Notes under the pieces: generated by a model | What the model was told of the DNA's origin: nothing | Databases searched by the model: none | The model's input: the letters and a program-made list of their open reading frames with translations, nothing else | Origin: Pseudomonadota bacterium | GTDB lineage: Bacteria; Pseudomonadota; Alphaproteobacteria; Rhizobiales; Beijerinckiaceae | Direction: 5' to 3' | NCBI GenBank assembly: GCA_023423995.1 | Contig: JAFAEL010000223.1 | Span: 1 to 10,524 of the forward strand | DNA length: 10,524 nt | Shown here: positions 5,287-10,524 of the stretch, piece after piece | Numbering within the stretch: the stretch's first letter is position 1 | How the letters are laid out: each line of letters starts with the position of its first letter | Made by a program: the position numbers and the translations under genes

Positions 5287-6030
5287 GTGACGGGGCGGCT
5301 TGCGGGATTGACCGCATTCGTGACGGGGGCCGGCCAGGGCATCGGCCGGGCCATTGCGCTCGCCTATGCGGCAGAGGGCGCGCAGGTCTTCGCCGCGAGC
5401 CGCACGGCGTCCAAGCTGGCTGACCTGCCCGGGATTTCGAACGCGATCACTCCCGTCGCTCTCGATGTGACGGATGGGCCGGCGGTCGCCCGGGTCATCG
5501 GAGATGTTTCGCCCCTGGATGTCCTCGTGAACTGCGCCGGCTGGGTCCATGGCGGCACGCTGCTGGAGACGAGCGAGGCCGATTGGACGAGGAGTTTCGA
5601 TCAGAACGTCACTTCGATGTTCCACACCATCAAGGCGGCGCTTCCGGCCATGCTGGAGCGCCGTTCGGGCTCGATCATCAACGTCGCGTCGATTGCCTCG
5701 AGCATCACGGGCGTGGCGGTACGTGCCGCCTATGGGGCAAGCAAGGCGGCCGTGATCGGGTTGACCAAGGCGGTCGCGCGCGATTGCGTTTCGGCCGGGG
5801 TTCGCTGCAACGCGCTCTGCCCTGGAACGACGCTGTCGCCCTCGCTCGAGGAGCGGATCCAGAGCGCGCCCGACCCGGAGGCGCGTCGGCGCGAATTCAT
5901 CGCCCATCAGGCGATGGGCCGCCTCGGCACGCCCGAGGAGATGGCTGCGGTCGCAGTCTACCTCGCAAGCGCGGATGCCGCGTTCGCGACCGGCACGGCC
6001 GTCGTGGTCGACGGAGGGCAGACGCTTTGA
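5287..6030 (+). CDS. Short-chain dehydrogenase, similar to DHRS6/BDH2 and 2-keto-3-deoxy-L-fuconate dehydrogenase
   Basis: A 247-residue NAD(P)-dependent classical SDR in the cytoplasm. Visible motifs are the cofactor loop TGAGQGIG (13-20), NCAG (82-85), and the catalytic tetrad N107, S135, Y149, K153 (YGASK). From memory of human DHRS6, many local patterns match (LDVLVNCAG, SIINVASIASS, TKAV, RCNALCPGT, PSLEERIQ, YLAS, VDGG). R146 and R190 fall where DHRS6 has arginines thought to hold the substrate carboxylate, which points to a hydroxy- or sugar-acid substrate. The GTG at 5287 follows GGAGGG by three bases, a short spacing, but it begins at the expected residue for the family and there is no better in-frame start. 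First gene of the operon. Its stop overlaps the start of the next gene. The exact substrate cannot be assigned. Confidence 0.92.
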   Translation: MTGRLAGLTAFVTGAGQGIGRAIALAYAAEGAQVFAASRTASKLADLPGISNAITPVALDVTDGPAVARVIGDVSPLDVLVNCAGWVHGGTLLETSEADWTRSFDQNVTSMFHTIKAALPAMLERRSGSIINVASIASSITGVAVRAAYGASKAAVIGLTKAVARDCVSAGVRCNALCPGTTLSPSLEERIQSAPDPEARRREFIAHQAMGRLGTPEEMAAVAVYLASADAAFATGTAVVVDGGQTL

Positions 6031-7118
6031 GCGGAGGCCTGGAAGCGCGCTTCGCGGCCCAGGCGCTCTCCTGGTTCTCCCGTTCCGTGCTGGCGGCGGC
6101 CGGAGCCGACGAGGCGAGTGCGGACGCCGCCACACGGTCCATGCTGCACGCGTCCCGCCTCGGCGTGGACAGCCACGGCTTCCGCCTCCTGCCTCACTAC
6201 GCCGCCGTCATCGAAGCCGGGCGGGTGAAGGGAGCGCCGGAGCTCTGCTTCGAGACGGGCGCGGGTGCGGTGGCGATCCTCGATGCTGGCCACGCGCAGG
6301 GGGCCCGAGCGGCCTATGCCGGTATGGAGCGCGCGATCGGGCTCGCCCGACAGTTCGGCGTCGGCGCGGTCGCAATCCGCAACTCGTCTCATTTCGGCGC
6401 CGCGGGCGCCTACGCGCTCGCTGCCGCAGAAGCTGGCTTGATCGGCTTTGCGACCTGCAATTCGGACAGCTTCGTGCGGCTGCACGACGGGGCCGAACGG
6501 TTCCACGGCACCAATCCGCTCGCCTTTGCAGTCCCCACAGGGAACGGGCGCCCGTGGCTCCTCGACATGGCGACCAGCGCCATCCCGCATAACCGCGTGC
6601 TGCTCTATGGCGGGCTCGGACGCGAGCTCCCCCCCGAGACCGCCTCTGACGGGAGCGGACGCGAGACGCGCGACCCGGGCGCGGTTCAGATGCTGGCTCC
6701 GCTTGGTGCCGCGTTCGGGTTCAAGGGGGCTGCCCTCGCGGGCGTCGCCGAGATCTTCAGCGCGGTGCTGACCGGAATGCGGCTCAGCCCCGAGATCCTG
6801 CCGATGGGAGGCCCCGATCTCTCCACCCCACGCGAGATGGGCGCCTTCGTTTTGGCGCTCGATCCCGCGGCCTTCATAGGGGCGGACGCCTTCGCGGCCG
6901 GGATGGAGCGCTACCTTTCCGCTCTCCGCGGCTCGCGTCCGGTCGAGGGCGGGCTCGTCATGGCGCCGGGCGACCGCGAATGGGCGGAAGCGGAGCGGCG
7001 CGAGCGGGACGGCATCCCGATCGACCCGACGACCCTCGCGGCCTTCGCCAGCATGGCCGAGCGGCGCGGCCTTGGACTACCGCAGCCGCTCGGCCCGGCT
7101 GGCGACAGCTCGATGTGA
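6027..7118 (+). CDS. Malate/L-lactate dehydrogenase-2 family oxidoreductase (Ldh_2)
   Basis: A 363-residue NAD(P)H-dependent enzyme of the family that includes sulfolactate dehydrogenase ComC, ureidoglycolate dehydrogenase AllD, 2,3-diketo-L-gulonate reductase YiaK and piperideine-2-carboxylate reductase. It interconverts 2-hydroxy (or imino) acids and 2-keto acids. Family motifs are RLGVDSHGFRLLPHY (44-58, with D48 and catalytic-site H50), RNSSHFGAAGAYA (118-130), GTNPLAFAVP (161-170), DMATS (180-184), and PLGAAFGFKGAALA (225-238). I chose TTG at 6027, which overlaps the SDR stop (TTGA), lies eight bases after GGAGGG (6013-6018) and gives the usual family length. The open frame continues far upstream, but that part is a shadow of the SDR gene. 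Followed by a TRAP transporter, as yiaK is by yiaMNO in E. coli. Substrate not assignable. Confidence 0.93.
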   Translation: MSGGLEARFAAQALSWFSRSVLAAAGADEASADAATRSMLHASRLGVDSHGFRLLPHYAAVIEAGRVKGAPELCFETGAGAVAILDAGHAQGARAAYAGMERAIGLARQFGVGAVAIRNSSHFGAAGAYALAAAEAGLIGFATCNSDSFVRLHDGAERFHGTNPLAFAVPTGNGRPWLLDMATSAIPHNRVLLYGGLGRELPPETASDGSGRETRDPGAVQMLAPLGAAFGFKGAALAGVAEIFSAVLTGMRLSPEILPMGGPDLSTPREMGAFVLALDPAAFIGADAFAAGMERYLSALRGSRPVEGGLVMAPGDREWAEAERRERDGIPIDPTTLAAFASMAERRGLGLPQPLGPAGDSSM

Positions 7119-7144
7119 CATGACCAATGAACAGGGAGGGAATG

Positions 7145-8143
7145 ATGAAAAATGCCGTTCACTCGTTTGTCGCACTCGGCGCGGCCCTGGCTGCGATCTT
7201 GGTCGGAGCGCCGAGCGCGGTTGCGCAGCAGAAGACATTCACCCTGCGCCTGAACCACGTGCTCGGTCCGAACGAGCCGTTCCACCGCGGCTTTCAGGAC
7301 TGGGCAAAGCGGGTCGACGAGCGCACCAAGGGCGGACTCAAGATCCAGGTCTTCCACTCTGCGCAACTCGGCGTCGAGGAAGACATCATCGAGCAGATGC
7401 GCCAGGGCGCCGCGATCGGCCAGAACACCGATGCTGCGCGGCTTGGGAACTACGTGAAGAGCCTTGCCGTAATGAACGGCCCTTACTTCGCGACATCGCT
7501 CGAGGATGTCGAGAAGCTCGGCAAGGCGCCCACCATCACGAAGGCCGCGGATGAGCTCGCCAAGCAGCACGGGCTCAGGGTCGTGTGCTTCGACTGGGTG
7601 CAGGGCTATCGCCACTTCTTCACGAACAAGCCCGTCCGCAAGCCGGCCGACCTCGCCGGTCTCCGCATCCGCACCCCGCCTGCGCCGATCTGGCAGGAAT
7701 CGGTCCGAGCGCTGGGCGCCGCGCCGACCGCGATGGCGTTCGGCGACATGTATCCGGCATTGCAGCAGCAGGCGATCGACGGGGTCGAGCTCGTCTACAA
7801 CAACATCCCGGGCGGGCGCTTCTACGAAGTGCTCAAGTTCGCGAACGAAACCAAGCACATCATGCTGGTCAACTTCCAGGTCGTCGGATCCCAGTTCTTC
7901 GACAGCCTGCCGGCCGAGTACCAGACGGCGCTCGTCGAGGAGTGCAGGAAGGCTGGCCGGGAAACGTCCGAGAAGATCCTTGCCTCTGAAGCGACCGTGC
8001 GGGCGCAGCTGAAGAATCGCGGCATGACGGTCGTCGAAGATGTGGATCTCGCGGCATTCAAGCAGGCCGGCAACGCGGCCTACGAGAAACTCGGACTCAT
8101 CGAGGTGAAGAAGGCCGTCGAGGCCGAAATCGGCCGGCAATAG
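7145..8143 (+). CDS. dctP: TRAP transporter substrate-binding protein (DctP family)
   Basis: The periplasmic solute receptor (332 residues) that captures an organic acid and hands it to the DctQM membrane complex. Residues 1-27 are a signal peptide (charged MKN, hydrophobic core, cleavage after SAVA). The mature protein begins with the family's FTLRLNHVLGPNEPFH. R176 in GLRIRTPP is the conserved arginine that normally forms a salt bridge with the ligand's carboxylate, and ALGAAPTAMAFGDMYPALQQ followed by AIDGVE (the P-A-L-Q..G.vDG.E motif) is diagnostic. ATG codons at 7142 and 7145 are both possible; 7145 has the better spacing (five bases) from GGAGG at 7135-7139. A start at 7127 is unlikely because it would put the binding site inside the gene. 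The symbol is the family name and does not imply C4-dicarboxylate specificity. Confidence 0.95.
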   Translation: MKNAVHSFVALGAALAAILVGAPSAVAQQKTFTLRLNHVLGPNEPFHRGFQDWAKRVDERTKGGLKIQVFHSAQLGVEEDIIEQMRQGAAIGQNTDAARLGNYVKSLAVMNGPYFATSLEDVEKLGKAPTITKAADELAKQHGLRVVCFDWVQGYRHFFTNKPVRKPADLAGLRIRTPPAPIWQESVRALGAAPTAMAFGDMYPALQQQAIDGVELVYNNIPGGRFYEVLKFANETKHIMLVNFQVVGSQFFDSLPAEYQTALVEECRKAGRETSEKILASEATVRAQLKNRGMTVVEDVDLAAFKQAGNAAYEKLGLIEVKKAVEAEIGRQ

Positions 8144-8166
8144 GCAGACCCCGAGGAGCCAGCACG

Positions 8167-8658
8167 ATGAGGACTGCCTATCGCGCGCTCGGCCGCGCCG
8201 AGGCCATTGTCGCCGGGATATTCCTGGTCGCGATGGTGCTCCTCATCTTCCTGGGTGGCTTGGCGCGCCTTGCGCACATGCCTCTCAACTGGACCACGGA
8301 TCTCGCGACCTGCCTCTTCGCCTGGGCCTGCTTTCTCTGCGCCGACATCGCCTGGCGGAATGGAGGCTTGATGGCGATCGAGATCGTCACGGAGCGCCTT
8401 CCTGCCGGGGCGCAGCATGTGGTCACGTGGATCAACTACGCGATCATCGCCGGCTTCCTCGCCTACGTGGTCGGGGCAGGTCTGTGGCTGTCCTGGGTGA
8501 GCCGGGCGCGCAGCTTCCAGGGCATCCCCGACGTCAGCTATTCCTGGATCACGATGAGCCTGCCGGTCGGGGCGGCGCTTCTCCTCATCACCACGATCGT
8601 CAAGGCTATCGACCATCGGCGGCTGACGGCCGCCGCCCCTGCGGCGCCGATGGCCTGA
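8167..8658 (+). CDS. dctQ: TRAP transporter small membrane subunit (DctQ family)
   Basis: A 163-residue inner-membrane protein with four hydrophobic segments at about 12-35, 45-63, 87-110 and 126-147, as expected for DctQ. Family features seen are W(T)TDLATCLFAWACFLCADIA around the second helix and SYSWITMSLPVGAAL in the fourth, matching the usual P..W....P.G pattern. DctQ supports the large DctM subunit in Na+-coupled secondary transport. AGGAG at 8154-8158 is eight bases before the ATG. It starts 23 bases after dctP and ends nine bases before dctM, so the three are clearly one transcript. The C-terminus is a short Ala/Pro-rich tail. Confidence 0.93.
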   Translation: MRTAYRALGRAEAIVAGIFLVAMVLLIFLGGLARLAHMPLNWTTDLATCLFAWACFLCADIAWRNGGLMAIEIVTERLPAGAQHVVTWINYAIIAGFLAYVVGAGLWLSWVSRARSFQGIPDVSYSWITMSLPVGAALLLITTIVKAIDHRRLTAAAPAAPMA

Positions 8659-8667
8659 GCGCCGGCC

Positions 8668-9951
8668 ATGCTCCTCGTCGCCATCGGCTTCACGCTCTTC
8701 ATCCTCATGGGGATGCCGGTCGCCTTCGCGATCGGCATCTCGGGCGCGCTGTTCTTCCTGCAGAACCCGGACCTGCCCTTCACGATACCGGTCCAGGTGA
8801 CCGTCTCCCAGACCCAGAACTTCGCGCTGCTCGCCGTCCCGCTCTTCATCATCGCGGGCAACTTCCTCAACAAGTCCGGCATCACGGAACAGCTCCTCAA
8901 GCTCGCATCCGTGATGACCGGCCGGCTTCGGGGCGGCCTGGCCCAGGTGTCGCTCGCGCTCTCCGCGCTCATGGGCGGCGTTTCTGGCTCGGCCATCGCG
9001 GACGCTGCCATGCAGGCCCGGATGCTCGGCGACGCCATGCTGAAGCGCGGCATGTCGAAGGGATTTGCCGCAGGCGTCCTCTCGTTCGGGTCCCTGCTCA
9101 CCCCCGTGATCCCGCCGGGCATCGGCATGATCCTCTACGGCACGATCGGTCAGGTCTCGATCGGGCGGCTGTTCGCGGCGGGGTTCGTGCCGGCGATCCT
9201 GCTCTGGATCGCGCTCGGCATCGCCGTGAACGTCACCGCGCGCCGGCGTGGCTATCCGCCGGAGCGGGACAAGCGGCCGAGCGTCGCCGAGGTCGGGACA
9301 GCGCTGCGCGGCGGCATCTGGGCGCTGCTCTTTCCGGTGTTCCTGCTGGTCGGGTTGCGGGCCGGCGTCTTCACGCCGTCCGAGATTGGTGCCTTCGCGG
9401 TCATCTATGCCGTCGTGGTCGGCATCGCGCTGCACCGCAAGCTCACGCGAGCCTCCTTCCTGGAGGCGCTCGAGGGCAGTCTGGCCGATGTCGGCGCCGT
9501 CATGTTCCTGATCGCCCTGTCCGCGATCATCAGCTACGGCATCGTCTACGAGCAGGTGCCGGATCAAATCTCGCAGCTCATTCTCGGGCTGACCGAGAAC
9601 CTGCAGGCCGTGATGATTCTTATCGTCATCTTCCTGCTGATCGCCGGGTTCGTGATCGACTCGACCGTGCTGATCATCATGCTGACGCCGATCTTCCTCC
9701 CGCTGATCGAGCAGCTCGGCGGCGACCCGGTTCATTTCGGCATGGTGTTCATCATCGCCGCGACGATCGGCAATTTCACGCCGCCGGTTGGCGCCGCCAT
9801 GTACGCGGTCTGCTCGATCCTGCGGACATCCATCGGCGAATACACGCGCGAGTCGGTGGCATTCTTCGCCGCGGTGGCGCTCGTGACCCTGGCGCTGGTG
9901 TTTCTGCCGGATCTCGTCCTGTTCCTGCCGAACCTGCTGTTCAATCGGTGA
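8668..9951 (+). CDS. dctM: TRAP transporter large membrane subunit (DctM family)
   Basis: A 427-residue inner-membrane permease, normal length, with about eleven to twelve hydrophobic segments from residue 1 to the C-terminus. Diagnostic motifs are MGMPVAFAIGISGALFF near the start, FALLAVPLFIIAGNFLNKSG, LMGGVSGSAIADAAMQARML, LTPVIPPGIGMILYG and NFTPPVGAAMYAV. This subunit carries the Na+-coupled substrate pathway of the transporter. The ATG at 8668 has no convincing Shine-Dalgarno sequence, so translation probably depends on coupling to dctQ, whose stop is nine bases upstream. It is the last gene of the operon; a terminator follows 40 bases after the stop. Substrate specificity is set mainly by DctP and is unknown. 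Confidence 0.95.
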   Translation: MLLVAIGFTLFILMGMPVAFAIGISGALFFLQNPDLPFTIPVQVTVSQTQNFALLAVPLFIIAGNFLNKSGITEQLLKLASVMTGRLRGGLAQVSLALSALMGGVSGSAIADAAMQARMLGDAMLKRGMSKGFAAGVLSFGSLLTPVIPPGIGMILYGTIGQVSIGRLFAAGFVPAILLWIALGIAVNVTARRRGYPPERDKRPSVAEVGTALRGGIWALLFPVFLLVGLRAGVFTPSEIGAFAVIYAVVVGIALHRKLTRASFLEALEGSLADVGAVMFLIALSAIISYGIVYEQVPDQISQLILGLTENLQAVMILIVIFLLIAGFVIDSTVLIIMLTPIFLPLIEQLGGDPVHFGMVFIIAATIGNFTPPVGAAMYAVCSILRTSIGEYTRESVAFFAAVALVTLALVFLPDLVLFLPNLLFNR

Positions 9952-9990
9952 GGCGGCGCGGATCGAACATCACGGATAGCGCCCTGATAC

Positions 9991-10028
9991 GGCTGGCGAA
10001 CCCGCCGAAACTGGTCCGCCAGCTTTTT
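9991..10028 (+). terminator. Intrinsic terminator after dctM
   Basis: GCTGGCG (9992-9998) pairs perfectly with CGCCAGC (10017-10023), with a further short inner stem (10000-10002 with 10013-10015), and is followed at once by TTTTT (10024-10028). The hairpin lies 40 bases past the dctM stop and ends the operon. It is oriented for the plus strand. For the converging mntH gene I see no equivalent signal, only a 6-base hairpin CAGGAG/CTCCTG (10073-10078 and 10084-10089) without a T-run. Confidence 0.62.
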
Positions 10029-10206
10029 GGGGCAGCACTGGACGACCTCTTCGACCCAACCAGCAGAGCGTACAGGAGGTCGGCTCCTGCCCCCCGCCCG
10101 TTCCCCTGGATGGCCCTGAAGGGTACCAACCTGCCGCCCATCGCCGGACCGGAGGGAGACGGCCGATGCGGTCGCCTGAGCGAGGGCCCGGCGGGTGGCA
10201 GGGGCG
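10029..10206. other. Convergent intergenic remainder with no recognised gene
   Basis: About 180 bases between the dctM terminator and the mntH stop. Frames on both strands stay open here but show no family resemblance, start site or length that would support a gene. The only structure seen is the small inverted repeat at 10073-10089. Confidence 0.4.
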
Positions 10207-10524
10207 TCACCCCAGGATGAAATCCGCCACGAGCTTGATGTTGAGCCCCACGATGATGGCGGCGATTGCGGCCGAGCTGGCCGTCAGCCATCGGGGCGAG
10301 ACGAGGGTTCCCATCTTCCGCCTGCTGGCGGTGATCAGCACCAGCGGGATGACCGCGAAGGGGAGCTGCAGGCCGAGGACGACCTGGCTGAGAATGAGAA
10401 GCTTCGCGGTGCCGGCGTTGCCATAGGCGATCGTCACCGCGGCGGCCGGGATGATGGCCAGCCCTCGCGTGACGAGGCGTCGGAGCCACGGCGCAATGCG
10501 GAAGTTGATGAACCCCTCCATGAC
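10207..10524 (-). CDS. mntH: Nramp-family divalent metal transporter MntH, C-terminal part only
   Basis: The last 105 residues of an Nramp transporter that takes up Mn2+ (and Fe2+) by proton symport across the inner membrane. The 5' part lies beyond the window. Visible are [19 protein letters not shown], as at the start of the tenth helix region of MntH, the segment LAIIPAAAV, the highly typical [20 protein letters not shown], the short loop with MGTL, and a last membrane helix [17 protein letters not shown] ending at TGA (10209-10207). The apparent ATG near the edge (10521) is internal to the protein, not its start. It converges on the TRAP operon and is not expected to be part of it. Confidence 0.92.
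   Translation of the reverse strand, partial: VMEGFINFRIAPWLRRLVTRGLAIIPAAAVTIAYGNAGTAKLLILSQVVLGLQLPFAVIPLVLITASRRKMGTLVSPRWLTASSAAIAAIIVGLNIKLVADFILG

Noticed and set aside
5583..6026. Upstream extension of the Ldh_2 frame
   Set aside because: This part is out of frame within the SDR gene; the family N-terminus begins after TTG 6027, which has a good ribosome binding site.
6911..8140. 409-codon open frame on the minus strand
   Set aside because: Antisense to the end of the Ldh_2 gene and the whole dctP gene; no recognisable family.
8080..9735. 551-codon open frame on the minus strand
   Set aside because: It is antisense to dctQ-dctM and reads as an Asp/Arg/His-rich low-complexity protein with no motif, the usual shadow of a GC-rich membrane-protein gene.
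9941..10489. 182-codon open frame on the minus strand overlapping mntH
   Set aside because: It runs through mntH in another frame and has no family resemblance; the 10207-10524 frame is plainly Nramp.
1..10524. CRISPR array, toxin-antitoxin pair, phage or defence genes
   Set aside because: No regularly spaced repeats, no small overlapping toxin-like pairs and no such domains were found. The only mobile trace is the recombinase remnant.

Overview
The window is GC-rich, with codon use to match, alphaproteobacterial-looking DNA (best guess Hyphomicrobiales/Rhodospirillales-like, from the CbpA-CbpM pair, the TRAP operon with a divergent GntR-FCD regulator, and general protein character; no rRNA or other decisive marker is present). 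It reads as ordinary chromosome with one eroded mobile-element scar, and most genes belong to well-known families.

Left part (1-2650): the 5' end of a tRNA-Gly(GCC) on the minus strand, an enoyl-CoA hydratase/isomerase family gene (minus), a 220-base intergenic stretch unusually rich in inverted repeats, a complete tRNA-Ser(GGA) (plus), a broken serine-recombinase remnant just after that tRNA, and a secreted L,D-transpeptidase (minus) with an odd low-complexity tail.

Middle (2650-3970): a divergent pair of chaperone genes, cbpA (DnaJ-like co-chaperone without zinc finger) and cbpM (its small MerR-like modulator), overlapping by four bases and co-transcribed.

Right part (4165-9951): the main functional unit. 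A GntR-family regulator with two DNA-binding winged-helix domains in tandem ahead of an FCD ligand-binding domain is transcribed away from a tightly packed five-gene operon: an SDR dehydrogenase similar to human DHRS6/BDH2 and 2-keto-3-deoxy-L-fuconate dehydrogenase, a malate/L-lactate-dehydrogenase-2 family oxidoreductase, and a complete TRAP transporter (DctP binding protein, DctQ and DctM membrane subunits). The likely logic is import of a hydroxy- or sugar-acid by the TRAP system and its oxidation or epimerisation through the keto-acid by two unrelated NAD(P)-dependent dehydrogenases, with the regulator sensing a related acid. The substrate cannot be read from sequence. An intrinsic terminator follows dctM. 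The window ends in the 3' part of a convergent mntH (Nramp metal transporter).

The points most worth following up are the double-headed GntR regulator and its palindrome-rich divergent promoter, the two-dehydrogenase/TRAP combination, the crotonase-fold enzyme lacking one catalytic glutamate, the hairpin cluster before tRNA-Ser, and the recombinase scar beside that tRNA. I found no CRISPR array, defence system or clearly undescribed multi-gene system.
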